Origin: an uncultured Pelagibacteraceae bacterium
Lineage (GTDB): Bacteria > Pseudomonadota > Alphaproteobacteria > Pelagibacterales > Pelagibacteraceae
Assembly: GCA_902525625.1 (NCBI GenBank)
Contig: CABZHM010000014.1
Coordinates: 1 to 34,972, forward strand
Direction of reading: 5' to 3'
DNA length: 34,972 bases
The position numbers were made by a program, and so were the translations under genes. A model generated the notes under the pieces. The model was not told the DNA's origin, did no database searches, and saw only the letters and a list, made by a program, of their open reading frames with translations. Positions 26,200 to 34,542 of this stretch are shown in pieces (position 1 is the stretch's first letter; every line of letters starts with the position of its first letter).

Positions 26200-27363
26200 A
26201 TGGGTAAGATATATACAGCATTAGGATTAATGAGCGGAACTTCAATGGATGGAGTGGATGCCTCTATTATAGAGTCTGATGGTGAGAGGATATATTCACC
26301 TTTATTAGATAGATATTTTGAGTATGGGGACAAAATAAGACAAAAAATAATAAATGTTAGGGCAAAAATTATAGCTTCAAATCACTTAATTGAACATAAA
26401 GGTGAAATTAAGGATATTGAAAGAGAAATTACTTTTTTCCACGCAAATGTAGTTAATGAAATTTTAGACAATAATAAAATAGATGTAGATTTATTAGGCT
26501 TTCATGGACAAACGATATATCACAATAGTAAAGAAAGAATTTCCAAACAACTAGGTGATGGAAAACTACTATCCCAGTTAACAAAAAAAAAGGTTGTTTA
26601 TGATTTTAGACAAAATGATTTAAAAAATGGAGGCCAAGGTGCTCCGTTAGCACCAATTTTTCATAACTTAATTGCAAATAAATATTTAAAAGAAGAATTA
26701 GATAAATCTTACTCCATAAATATAATAAATATTGGAGGAATTTCAAACATTACAAAAACAGTCAAATGGGATGAATTAGATAAAAAAGAAAATTATATAA
26801 AAGCATTTGATATAGCTCCAGGAAATTGTTTAATAGATGAGTGGGTTAGAAAAAAATCAAAAAAAAAATATGATATTGGTGGATCACTTGCAGGCATTGG
26901 CAAAACAGATGAATTAATTTTAAATCAGGCTTTAGAAAATTTTAATATTTCTCCTCCTTATAAAGATTCATTAGACATTAAAGACTTTGATATATCCTTT
27001 GCAAAGGGTCTATCTTTAGAAGATGGAACATCAACATTAGCAGATTTCACGTCATCACAAATTTCAAAAGCTCTCAATTATTTTAAAGACCCAGAAAAAA
27101 ATACAATATTTTTGGTTTGTGGTGGAGGTAGAAAAAACAAATATTTAATGAATTCAATCTCAAAATCAGTTGACATTATTAAAAATTTGAAAAAAACAAA
27201 CTTATACCCTATTGAGGAGTATGGAATCGATGGTGACTTTGTAGAATCGCAAGCTTTTGGTTATCTTGCAATTAGGTCTTTTTTAAATTTACCCATTTCT
27301 TTCCCTAGTACAACTAGATGTAAAGATCCAGTAACTGGAGGGGTAATGGTTAAGAACTTTTAA
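26200..27363 (+). CDS. anmK: Anhydro-N-acetylmuramic acid kinase
   Basis: A 387-residue sugar kinase of the actin/hexokinase fold that phosphorylates and opens anhydro-MurNAc from cell-wall turnover, giving MurNAc-6-P. Evidence includes ALGLMSGTSMDGVDASIIES at the phosphate-1 loop, GFHGQTIYHN, LGDGKLLSQLTKKKVVYDFR, GGQGAPLAPIFH, INIGGISNIT, FDIAPGNCLIDEW, and the C-terminal GGGRKN. Length and order match the family (about 370-390). The stop interlocks with the opposite hydrolase stop (TTAA, 27360-27363). No other recycling gene (murQ, nagZ, ampG) is in the window. Confidence 0.94.
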   Translation: MGKIYTALGLMSGTSMDGVDASIIESDGERIYSPLLDRYFEYGDKIRQKIINVRAKIIASNHLIEHKGEIKDIEREITFFHANVVNEILDNNKIDVDLLGFHGQTIYHNSKERISKQLGDGKLLSQLTKKKVVYDFRQNDLKNGGQGAPLAPIFHNLIANKYLKEELDKSYSINIINIGGISNITKTVKWDELDKKENYIKAFDIAPGNCLIDEWVRKKSKKKYDIGGSLAGIGKTDELILNQALENFNISPPYKDSLDIKDFDISFAKGLSLEDGTSTLADFTSSQISKALNYFKDPEKNTIFLVCGGGRKNKYLMNSISKSVDIIKNLKKTNLYPIEEYGIDGDFVESQAFGYLAIRSFLNLPISFPSTTRCKDPVTGGVMVKNF

Positions 27364-28016
27364 TATAAAGCTGTTTCTTTTTTGATATACTTATCTAAAA
27401 CTTTTACTAGGTTTGTCTCATTTTTTGAAAAAAAATGATTTGCATCTTGAACAGTTTGAAATTCGACTTTAATTCCTTTTTGATCACTTAGTCTTTTATT
27501 TAAATCATTTAAGTAATCTGCTGGAACTAATTCATCTTTTTTGCCGTAAACTATTAATCCAGAGGTAGGACATGGAGAAAGAAAAGAGAAATCATAAACA
27601 TTTGGTTGAGGTGATATTGCAATGAATCTATTAATCTCAGGACGTCTCATTAAAAGTTGCATTGCAATCAATGATCCAAAAGAGAATCCAGAAACCCAAC
27701 ATTGTGAATTATCAAAATTTTCTCTTTCCAACCAATCTAATGCTGCAGCTGCATCTGCAAGTTCTCCTTGTCCATTGTCAAATTCTCCATCACTTTTTCC
27801 AACACCTCTAAAATTTACTCGGCACACAGAAAAATTATTATCCATAAAGGAGTGAAATGTTTCTACAACAACTTTATTGTTCATTGTTCCCCCATACTGA
27901 GGATGTGGTTGCAATATAAGAGCTATAGGTGAAGTGCTTTTTTTACTTTTAAAATACTTTGCTTCAAGTCTCCCAGCTGGACCAGGAATAAAAATTTCTA
28001 AAATTTTATTGTCCAT
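27360..28016 (-). CDS. Alpha/beta hydrolase (COG2945-like)
   Basis: A 218-residue cytosolic alpha/beta hydrolase. The nucleophile elbow is GFSFG with S112; the likely acid is D161 in YGKKDELVP and the likely histidine is H194 in DANHFF. The oxyanion-side motif QPHPQYGGTMNNKVV and FRGVGKSDGEFDNGQGE are typical of the small COG2945 hydrolases often annotated as dienelactone-hydrolase-like or CocE/NonD-type. The substrate cannot be told from sequence. It is divergent from iscR across a 134-nt gap and convergent with anmK. Its ATG (28014-28016) has no clear ribosome binding site. Confidence 0.88.
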   Translation of the reverse strand: MDNKILEIFIPGPAGRLEAKYFKSKKSTSPIALILQPHPQYGGTMNNKVVVETFHSFMDNNFSVCRVNFRGVGKSDGEFDNGQGELADAAAALDWLERENFDNSQCWVSGFSFGSLIAMQLLMRRPEINRFIAISPQPNVYDFSFLSPCPTSGLIVYGKKDELVPADYLNDLNKRLSDQKGIKVEFQTVQDANHFFSKNETNLVKVLDKYIKKETALY

Positions 28017-28098
28017 AATTGTTATTGATAACTATTCTCAAAAAAAAATTAGACATATCACATGTGCGTGACAAAATGTTATTTTTTTTTGTATCCAG

Positions 28099-28124
28099 AT
28101 ACTTGACTAATTTAGTCAGGTTTA
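28099..28124 (+). promoter_or_regulatory. IscR type 1-like operator upstream of iscR-suf
   Basis: A perfect 7+7 inverted repeat with one central base, TGACTAA-T-TTAGTCA (28104-28118), is preceded by ATACT and followed by GGTTT. This agrees at nearly every position with the E. coli type 1 IscR site (ATA, then GACT and AGTC half-sites). It is the best operator-like palindrome in the window and lies just before an iscR gene. The site covers the promoter, which predicts autorepression when IscR carries a [2Fe-2S] cluster. Confidence 0.85.
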
Positions 28125-28130
28125 TATATA
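28103..28130 (+). promoter_or_regulatory. Predicted sigma70-type promoter of iscR-suf
   Basis: TTGACT (28103-28108) and TATATA (28125-28130), spaced by 16 nt, form the clearest -35/-10 pair seen in this window. The -35 lies inside the IscR-type palindrome. Transcription would begin near 28137, leaving a leader of about 14 nt with AAGGA (28143-28147) before the iscR ATG. Confidence 0.7.
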
Positions 28131-28150
28131 TCCTTGAAAAATAAGGATTT

Positions 28151-28576
28151 ATGAAACTGACATCTAAAGGCAGATATGCGGTTATGGCTTTAGTGGACCT
28201 GGCAAAATTTAATAATATTAATCCAGTTTCTCTTAGAGACATATCATTAAGACAAGGTATTTCCCTTGATTATTTAGAACAAATTTTTTCTAAACTTAGG
28301 AAAAAAGAAATTGTTCAAAGTGTTAGAGGAAATCAGGGTGGCTATATTTTAAATAAAAAAGCTAACGAAATAAAACTTACTAATATTTTTGATGCAGTTG
28401 ATGAAAAAGTTAAAACTGTTCAATGTAAAAAAGAATCAAAAAAAGGTTGTAACGGCAAACCTATTAAATGTTTAACTCATAATTTATGGGATGAGCTTGA
28501 AAATCATATTAATGAATTTTTTGAGAAAAAAAGTTTAGAAGATTTAATAAAAGATAACATTGAGAGAAGAATCTAA
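28151..28576 (+). CDS. iscR: Rrf2-family Fe-S regulator IscR
   Basis: A 141-residue winged-helix regulator and first gene of the suf operon. The start [18 protein letters not shown] and the recognition-helix region [20 protein letters not shown] are typical of IscR/Rrf2. The cluster-binding region has C92, C100 and C107 followed by LTH (H110), the same Cys3-His arrangement as E. coli IscR C92/C98/C104/H107, with slightly longer spacing. It probably senses Fe-S status and represses its own promoter. RirA is the alternative alphaproteobacterial Rrf2 family; the type 1-like operator and the CLTH motif favour IscR. The stop is 1 nt before the sufB ATG. Confidence 0.9.
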   Translation: MKLTSKGRYAVMALVDLAKFNNINPVSLRDISLRQGISLDYLEQIFSKLRKKEIVQSVRGNQGGYILNKKANEIKLTNIFDAVDEKVKTVQCKKESKKGCNGKPIKCLTHNLWDELENHINEFFEKKSLEDLIKDNIERRI

Positions 28577-28577
28577 A

Positions 28578-30020
28578 ATGGATACCAGAGAAAAAGATAT
28601 AGAAAAGTTAAAAGATTATAAATATGGCTTTACTACTGATATAGAAAATATCAAAGCTCCAAAAGGTTTGAACGAAGATGTAATAAAGTTTATTTCTAAC
28701 ATTAAAAAGGAACCAAAATGGATGTTGGATTTCAGGTTAAAAGCTTATGAGCGATTAAAGCTTTTAAAAGAACCTAATTGGCAAAAACCAAAATATCCAA
28801 AAATCGATTATCAGGATTTATATTATTATTCAGCACCAAAAAGTATGAGTGATAAACCAAAAAGTTTAGAAGAGCTTGACCCTAAACTTCTAGAAACATA
28901 TAAAAAACTTGGCATTCCATTACAAGAGCAAGCAAGACTAAATGGAATTGCTGTAGACGCTGTATTTGACTCTGTTTCAGTTGCTACTACTTTTAAAGGT
29001 GAATTGACCAAACATGGAATAATTTTTTGTTCAATGTCAGAGGCAATTCAAAAACATTCTGATTTAGTAAAAAAATATTTAGGTAGCGTAATACCAGTTA
29101 CTGATCATTTCTTTGCTACACTTAATTCTGCCGTTTTCACAGATGGGTCATTTGTTTATATTCCTGAAGGTGTTAAGTGCCCAATGGAGCTATCGACTTA
29201 TTTCAGAATTAATGCATCAGAAACAGGACAGTTTGAAAGAACATTAATTATTGCAGATAAAGGCAGTTACGTTAGTTACCTCGAAGGATGTACCGCTCCA
29301 ATGAGGGATGAAAATCAATTACACGCAGCAAATGTAGAATTGATTGCTTTAGATGATGCAGAAATAAAATATTCAACTGTTCAAAATTGGTACCCTGGAG
29401 ATGAAAATGGCAAAGGAGGGATATATAATTTTGTCACTAAGAGAGGATTATGTAAGGGAAGAAATTCTAAGATTTCTTGGACGCAAGTTGAAACAGGTTC
29501 TGCTATAACTTGGAAATATCCAAGCTGTATATTAAAAGGTGATAATTCAATTGGTGAATTTTATTCAATAGCAATTACTAATAATCATCAAAAAGCAGAT
29601 ACTGGGACAAAGATGATTCATTTAGGAAAAAATACTAAAAGTAAAATTATTTCAAAAGGTATAAGTGCTGGATTTTCTGACATGACTTATAGAGGTTTAG
29701 TAGATATTAATTCAAAAGCTAAAAACTCTAGCAATTATACACAATGTGATTCTTTATTAATGGGAAATAAATGTGGCGCTCATACAGTTCCATATATTAA
29801 AAATAAAAACTTCGACTCCAATATTGCACATGAAGCTACGACATCAAAAATTAGTGAAGAACAACTACATTACTGCCAACAAAGAGGACTTAATCCTGAG
29901 GAAGCTGTAGGATTAATTGTTAATGGTTTTTGTAAAGAAGTATTACAACAATTACCGATGGAGTTTGCAGTTGAAGCCCAGAAACTTGTAGGTATTAGCT
30001 TAGAAGGGAGTGTCGGTTAA
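28578..30020 (+). CDS. sufB: Fe-S cluster assembly scaffold SufB
   Basis: A 480-residue SufB, core of the SufBC2D scaffold that builds Fe-S clusters. It has [18 protein letters not shown] at the start, the flat beta-helix core with [20 protein letters not shown] and NFVTKRGLC, and the conserved C-terminal block [38 protein letters not shown] and [10 protein letters not shown] choose ATG 28578, 1 nt after the iscR stop, over an upstream in-frame TTG at 28560 that would overlap iscR by 17 nt and add six residues with no family match. The stop and the sufC start share one base (TAATG). Confidence 0.96.
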   Translation: MDTREKDIEKLKDYKYGFTTDIENIKAPKGLNEDVIKFISNIKKEPKWMLDFRLKAYERLKLLKEPNWQKPKYPKIDYQDLYYYSAPKSMSDKPKSLEELDPKLLETYKKLGIPLQEQARLNGIAVDAVFDSVSVATTFKGELTKHGIIFCSMSEAIQKHSDLVKKYLGSVIPVTDHFFATLNSAVFTDGSFVYIPEGVKCPMELSTYFRINASETGQFERTLIIADKGSYVSYLEGCTAPMRDENQLHAANVELIALDDAEIKYSTVQNWYPGDENGKGGIYNFVTKRGLCKGRNSKISWTQVETGSAITWKYPSCILKGDNSIGEFYSIAITNNHQKADTGTKMIHLGKNTKSKIISKGISAGFSDMTYRGLVDINSKAKNSSNYTQCDSLLMGNKCGAHTVPYIKNKNFDSNIAHEATTSKISEEQLHYCQQRGLNPEEAVGLIVNGFCKEVLQQLPMEFAVEAQKLVGISLEGSVG

Positions 30021-30754
30021 TGCTTAAAATAAGTAATTTAAATGCGAATGTTGAGAACAAATCAATTTTAAAGGGTTTTTCATTGAATATAAATCCTGGT
30101 GAAGTTCACGCAATTATGGGTCCAAATGGATCAGGAAAAAGCACATTATCTAATATTCTGTCAGGGAAAAAAGGGTACGAGGTATCAGGCGAAATCTTAT
30201 TTGAAAACAAAAATTTATTTGATTTTGAAACTGAAGAAAGAGCACACAAAGGAATATTTTTAGCTTTCCAATATCCATTAGAAATTCCTGGTGTTAATAC
30301 AAATATCTTTTTAAAAACATCTTTCAATGCAATTAGAAAAGCTAGAGGAGAAAAGGAATTAGATGCGATTGAATTTTTAAAACTTGTTAAAGAGAAAGCT
30401 AAAGAATTAAAATTTGATGAAGAGAAACTAAATAGACAATTAAATGTTGGTTTTTCAGGCGGAGAAAAAAAGAAAAATGAAATTCTGCAAATGTCTATGT
30501 TAGCCCCAAAATTATCCATTTTAGATGAGACAGACTCGGGCCTAGATATTGATGCACTTAAAGTAGTAGCAGATGGAGTTAATACCCTAAGAAATAAAGA
30601 TAATTCTTTTTTAATAATAACCCATTATCAAAGATTATTAGATTATATTAAACCTGACTTTGTTCATGTTCTAATGAATGGAAAAATAATAAAATCTGGT
30701 GGTCCAGAATTAGCAATCGAATTAGAAAAAAAAGGGTACGAAAGTTTTAATTAA
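30020..30754 (+). CDS. sufC: Fe-S cluster assembly ATPase SufC
   Basis: A 244-residue ABC-type ATPase of the SUF scaffold. Walker A GPNGSGKST is at residues 34-42, the Q-loop region at about 84 (AFQYPLEIPGV), the signature FSGGEKKKNE from 145, Walker B LSILDE at 165-170, and the switch histidine in ITHYQRLLDYI. The SGGEKKKNE form is specific to SufC. It is soluble, has no membrane domain, and drives conformational change in SufB-SufD. It starts on the last base of the sufB stop and is directly followed by sufD with no spacer. Confidence 0.97.
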   Translation: MLKISNLNANVENKSILKGFSLNINPGEVHAIMGPNGSGKSTLSNILSGKKGYEVSGEILFENKNLFDFETEERAHKGIFLAFQYPLEIPGVNTNIFLKTSFNAIRKARGEKELDAIEFLKLVKEKAKELKFDEEKLNRQLNVGFSGGEKKKNEILQMSMLAPKLSILDETDSGLDIDALKVVADGVNTLRNKDNSFLIITHYQRLLDYIKPDFVHVLMNGKIIKSGGPELAIELEKKGYESFN

Positions 30755-31993
30755 ATGAGAGATCAATTGCAGTCAGATTTTGATAAAATAGTAAAAACTT
30801 CAAAATTTTCTAACGAAGAAATTAAGTTTAAAAAAAATTTTCTAAATAATTTCATAAAAAAGGGTTTTCCGAACAGAAAGCTAGAAGATTGGAAGTTTTT
30901 AGATATTAGTCAGATTATTAAAAAGAATATTAGTGATCTAAGTTTTTTCAATGATTATTCACAATCAAATAAAATTGATTCATCTATTTTTATTGATGGT
31001 TTGGAACATAATAAGATTGTTTTTATAAATGGAAGAATTGAAAAAATTGATTTTAAATTCGAAGACCAAAATAAAATTGAAATAATTGATGAAACCAAAA
31101 AGGAAACATCATTTAATTATGAAAACTCATTAATTGATTTAAACAATGCATTTACTGACAAAGGTACTAAAATTCTGATTAAAAAAAATTATTTTCTAAA
31201 AAAACCTTTGATAATTTATCATTCAACAAATAATGAAATAAAGTCAACTAATATTAATTTGAGATTAGATTTTGAAATAAGTGAAAATAGTTGTTTAAAA
31301 CTTATTGATTATTTTGCTAATAACACAGCGAAAAACTTTACTAATATTTTTTACAATTTCAATTTAGAAAAAAATTCGATCCTGAAAAATTATAAAATTG
31401 ATAAATTTAGAAATAATAATCTAAGATATTCTTTTAACAATATTAAACAAGGCAACAACAGTGTTTCAGAAACATTTATATTATCTACTGGTTCAGATTA
31501 TTTTAAAAATGAGATTAATTGTAATTTAAATGGTGAGTATTCCTCAGCATTTATCAATGGTATTTTTTCCTTGACGAAAAATCAACAACACGAAATTAGA
31601 ACTACGATCAACCATTTAGCAGAGAACACAAAAAGTTATCAGCTTATTAAAAGTGTTCTTGGAAAAAATTCAAAATCTGCATATCAAGGAAGAATATTTG
31701 TAAACTCAAAAGCTCAAAAAACTGATGGTTATCAATTGAGCAAAGCGATTTTACTAGATGAAACATCAGAGTTTAATGCGAAACCAGAATTAGAAATTTA
31801 TGCTGATGATGTAAAATGCTCTCATGGATCAGCATCTGGAAGCTTAGATGAGAATTCAATTTTTTATTTGATGTCCCGTGGTTTGAATTATCAACAATCA
31901 AAAGAACTTTTAATAAATGGGTTTTTACTAGATGTTATTGAAAAGATTACTGATACTGAAATAAGAAATTTAATTAAAAATATTATTGGATAA
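30755..31993 (+). CDS. sufD: Fe-S cluster assembly protein SufD
   Basis: A 412-residue SufD, paralogue and partner of SufB in the SufBC2D complex. The N-terminal part is helical and diverged (GFPNRKLEDWKFLDIS is the usual 'P-x-R-x-x-E-x-W' landmark). The beta-helix core contains AYQGRIFVNSKAQKTDGYQL, and the C-terminal motif DVKCSHGSASGSLDENSIFYL includes H357, the equivalent of E. coli H360, needed for cluster formation. It begins immediately after the sufC stop and is separated from sufS by 6 nt. Confidence 0.94.
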   Translation: MRDQLQSDFDKIVKTSKFSNEEIKFKKNFLNNFIKKGFPNRKLEDWKFLDISQIIKKNISDLSFFNDYSQSNKIDSSIFIDGLEHNKIVFINGRIEKIDFKFEDQNKIEIIDETKKETSFNYENSLIDLNNAFTDKGTKILIKKNYFLKKPLIIYHSTNNEIKSTNINLRLDFEISENSCLKLIDYFANNTAKNFTNIFYNFNLEKNSILKNYKIDKFRNNNLRYSFNNIKQGNNSVSETFILSTGSDYFKNEINCNLNGEYSSAFINGIFSLTKNQQHEIRTTINHLAENTKSYQLIKSVLGKNSKSAYQGRIFVNSKAQKTDGYQLSKAILLDETSEFNAKPELEIYADDVKCSHGSASGSLDENSIFYLMSRGLNYQQSKELLINGFLLDVIEKITDTEIRNLIKNIIG

Positions 31994-31999
31994 CAAAGA

Positions 32000-33220
32000 A
32001 TGAAAATAGATAACATTAAAAAAGAATTTCCAATTTTTGACGAAAAAATTCAAAATAATGATTTAGTCTATCTAGATAGTGCTAATTCATCTCAAAAACC
32101 AAAGGTAGTTTTAGATAGAATAAATGATTTTTACTCTAAACAATTTTCAAATGTAGGAAGAAGTATTCATTATTTAGCAGTTGCGGCCACAAATTTATAT
32201 GAAAACACTCGGACTTCTGTGCAAAAATACATAAATGCGAAGGATAAAAATGAAATTGTATTTACTAAAGGTGCTACAGAGGCATTAAATTTAGTTGCTA
32301 ATACTTTAGGTCAAGCAATCTTGGAGCCAAAAGATGAAATTTTAATTACAGAACTAGAACATCATTCGAATTATGTTCCATGGCATTTTTTAAGAAAATC
32401 TAAAAATATTAAAATAAAGTTTGCAGAGATTAACGAAGACGGTGATATCCCGATTGAAAATATAGAAAAAGAGATTACAGATAAAACCAAAGTAATAGCT
32501 TTAACTCACTTATCTAATGTCACTGGTGCGGTTTTACCAATCAAAGAGATAACCCAATTAGCACATTCAAAAGGGATTGTTGTGGTGGTGGACGGATGTC
32601 AGGGAGGACCACATTTAAAATTAGATATGCAGGATCTAGATTGTGATTTTTATGCAATATCATGTCATAAGATGTACGGTCCGACAGGTCTTGGAGTTTT
32701 GTACGGAAAAAAGAAATGGTTAGAGCAACTTCCACCATACCAAGGAGGTGGAGGAATGATAAATGAGGTTAAAAAAGATAGAATTTCTTATGGTGAACTT
32801 CCAAATAAGTATGAAGCTGGAACAATGGCTACTGCACAAGTCATCGCATTTGACCAATCAATAAAATTTTTAGAAAGTATTGGAATTGACAACATAATTA
32901 AACATGAAAAAAAATTAATAGAATATGGACAAGAAATTTTAAAAAGAAACAACTCTGTTAAACTAATAGGAAATCCTAAAGAACGAGGCGGTGTGCTATC
33001 TTTTACTGTAGAAGGAGTTCATCCACATGATATTGCAACTATTCTAGATGAGACTGGAGTTGCTATAAGAGCAGGTCATCATTGTTGCCAAATACTTCAT
33101 GATAAATTAGGTATACCTGCAAGTGCGCGTGCATCATTAGGAGTTTACAACACTAAAGATGACTTAGATAAATTAAATGAAGGTATTAATAATTGTAAAA
33201 AAATTTTTGATTTAAAATGA
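32000..33220 (+). CDS. sufS: Cysteine desulfurase SufS (group II)
   Basis: A 406-residue PLP enzyme that strips sulfur from cysteine for Fe-S assembly. FPIFDEKIQNNDLVYLDSAN starts the protein, ELEHHSNYVPW and DGCQGGPH follow, PLP binds K224 in SCHKMYGPTG, and the persulfide cysteine is C362 in RAGHHCCQ. Most relatives have HHCA/HHCT; the double cysteine here puts a second thiol next to the catalytic one. The sulfur acceptor is probably the SufU encoded next, whose ATG overlaps the sufS stop as ATGA (33217-33220). No sufE is in the operon. Confidence 0.96.
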   Translation: MKIDNIKKEFPIFDEKIQNNDLVYLDSANSSQKPKVVLDRINDFYSKQFSNVGRSIHYLAVAATNLYENTRTSVQKYINAKDKNEIVFTKGATEALNLVANTLGQAILEPKDEILITELEHHSNYVPWHFLRKSKNIKIKFAEINEDGDIPIENIEKEITDKTKVIALTHLSNVTGAVLPIKEITQLAHSKGIVVVVDGCQGGPHLKLDMQDLDCDFYAISCHKMYGPTGLGVLYGKKKWLEQLPPYQGGGGMINEVKKDRISYGELPNKYEAGTMATAQVIAFDQSIKFLESIGIDNIIKHEKKLIEYGQEILKRNNSVKLIGNPKERGGVLSFTVEGVHPHDIATILDETGVAIRAGHHCCQILHDKLGIPASARASLGVYNTKDDLDKLNEGINNCKKIFDLK

Positions 33221-33681
33221 ATTTAAAAGAATTATATCAAGAAATAATTTTAGAACATGGAAAGAATCCTAGAAATTTAGGAAAAACAGAAAACTTTAAT
33301 AAAGATGCGAAAGGTAATAATCCATTATGTGGAGATAATGTCCATGTATATTTGAAACTAAATGATCAAAGAAAAGTAGAAGATATTTCTTTTGAGGGAA
33401 GTGGATGTGCAATATCAATGGCATCAGCATCCATAATGACCGATTTGATCAAAGGAAAAAGTGATAATGAAGCAAAAGAAATAATTGAAGATTTTTTGGC
33501 GATGATTAAAGAAAACCCTGAACTTAAAAATAATATATTAAAAGAGGATGATAAAACAAAATTAATGTGTTTATCAGGCGTGAAACAATATCCAATGAGA
33601 GTTAAATGTGCTACATTATCATGGCATACTTTGGTATCTGCAATGGAAAATGATGGGAAAGAAATAAGTACAGAAAATTAA
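33217..33681 (+). CDS. sufU: SufU-type sulfur acceptor / IscU-fold protein
   Basis: A 154-residue IscU-fold protein of the SufU branch. Zinc or cluster ligands are C38 and D40 (NPLCGDN), C64 (GSGCAISMASASIM) and C131 (VKCATLSWHTL). The extra stretch between the second and third cysteines (about 98-122) is the insertion that separates SufU from IscU. In Bacillus, SufU is a zinc-dependent sulfur-transfer partner of SufS rather than a scaffold; position right after sufS and lack of sufE suggest the same here. That role is inferred. It is 2 nt from sufT. Confidence 0.92.
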   Translation: MNLKELYQEIILEHGKNPRNLGKTENFNKDAKGNNPLCGDNVHVYLKLNDQRKVEDISFEGSGCAISMASASIMTDLIKGKSDNEAKEIIEDFLAMIKENPELKNNILKEDDKTKLMCLSGVKQYPMRVKCATLSWHTLVSAMENDGKEISTEN

Positions 33682-33683
33682 TT

Positions 33684-33980
33684 ATGGATGTTAAAAATAA
33701 AATAATTGATGAAATTAGAAAAATTTACGATCCTGAATTACCAGTGAATATATATGAACTTGGTTTGATTTATGATATAAAAGTTATCGGCCGTAAGGCT
33801 GAAATAAAGATGACATTAACCACACCAAATTGTCCAGTTGCGGAAAGTTTACCTAAAGAAGTAAAAGAGGGTGCTATGCAAGTAGAGGAAATAGATGATG
33901 TAGACCTTGAATTGGTTTGGGATCCTCCTTGGAATAAAGATATGATGTCAGATGTAGCAAAATTGGAGTTAAATTTATAA
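33684..33980 (+). CDS. sufT: SufT-like DUF59 / MIP18-family Fe-S protein
   Basis: A 98-residue DUF59-family protein. DEIRKIYDPELPVNIYELGLIYDI is the family signature, and TTPNCPVAESLPKEV carries the conserved cysteine (C50). The end VWDPPWNKDMMSDVAKLELNL is typical of SufT/PaaD-like members. It is shorter at the N-terminus than many alphaproteobacterial SufT proteins. SufT helps Fe-S protein maturation in bacteria, probably in cluster transfer. Its stop shares one base with the sufA start (TAATG, 33978-33982). Confidence 0.9.
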   Translation: MDVKNKIIDEIRKIYDPELPVNIYELGLIYDIKVIGRKAEIKMTLTTPNCPVAESLPKEVKEGAMQVEEIDDVDLELVWDPPWNKDMMSDVAKLELNL

Positions 33981-34312
33981 TGAGCCCTATTATTAAGTTA
34001 AGTGATAACGCGGCTTCAAGAATTAAAGAAATAATGTCTAATGCTGAGAAAAATGCGATTGGTGTTAGGGTTTCTGTAAAATCAGGTGGTTGTGCAGGCA
34101 TGTCATATGTGATGGAATATTCTAAAGAGGTAAATCCAAATGACGAGTTGATCGAAGATAAGGGGGTTAAAGTTTACATTGACTCGGCTGCAATTATGTA
34201 CCTTTTAGGAACTGAAATGGATTTTAAAAAAGAGGATTTTTCATCATCATTTGTCTTCAATAACCCCAATGAAACCGAGCGTTGTGGTTGCGGAGAGTCT
34301 TTTAAAGTATAG
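33980..34312 (+). CDS. sufA: A-type Fe-S carrier protein SufA
   Basis: A 110-residue A-type carrier (HesB/IscA family) with the three cluster-binding cysteines C38 (KSGGCAGMSYVMEY) and C102/C104 (RCGCGESF). It accepts clusters from SufBC2D and passes them to targets. It is the last recognised gene of the suf operon. It is named SufA from its operon; ErpA- or IscA-like function cannot be excluded on sequence alone. No terminator hairpin follows in 34313-34368. Confidence 0.93.
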   Translation: MSPIIKLSDNAASRIKEIMSNAEKNAIGVRVSVKSGGCAGMSYVMEYSKEVNPNDELIEDKGVKVYIDSAAIMYLLGTEMDFKKEDFSSSFVFNNPNETERCGCGESFKV

Positions 34313-34368
34313 TCCCATTTTGAACATATCAGAGTTGCAATAAATGCATAGATTGATAACATCTTTCC

Positions 34369-34539
34369 ATGAACGTCTTTGAAATCAGAAATTTGCAAAA
34401 TAGCGAGGACAGAAAAGAGAAGAGAAAAACTTTTTTAAGATCTCTTATAAAGTCTGTTGATACTGGAGCAAATGGAACACTTGATTACATTGTTAAAAAA
34501 GGTTCTGGCAAAAACAAAATTGCTAAAACTAGACAATAA
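34369..34539 (+). CDS. Small hypothetical protein, 56 residues, between sufA and glnA
   Basis: An open frame from ATG 34369 to TAA 34537-34539 that fills the space between sufA and the oppositely oriented glnA. The protein begins MNVFEIRNLQNSEDRKEKRK and ends KKGSGKNKIAKTRQ. It is basic (9 Lys, 5 Arg) with a short helical charged N-terminal half and no membrane segment, signal peptide or cysteine. Codon use (AAA, AGA, GGA) is like the neighbours. It stops 3 nt before the glnA stop, as every other convergent gene in the window does, which argues that it is real. Against it: no Shine-Dalgarno sequence precedes the ATG, and I recognise no family. Confidence 0.5.
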   Translation: MNVFEIRNLQNSEDRKEKRKTFLRSLIKSVDTGANGTLDYIVKKGSGKNKIAKTRQ

Positions 34540-34542
34540 AAA

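Noticed and set aside
28560..28577. TTG start of sufB at 28560
   Set aside because: It would overlap iscR and add six residues with no family match; ATG 28578 directly after the iscR stop is better.
34174..34398. 74-codon open frame on the minus strand over sufA
   Set aside because: It is antisense to the conserved sufA C-terminal cysteine region and has no family features.
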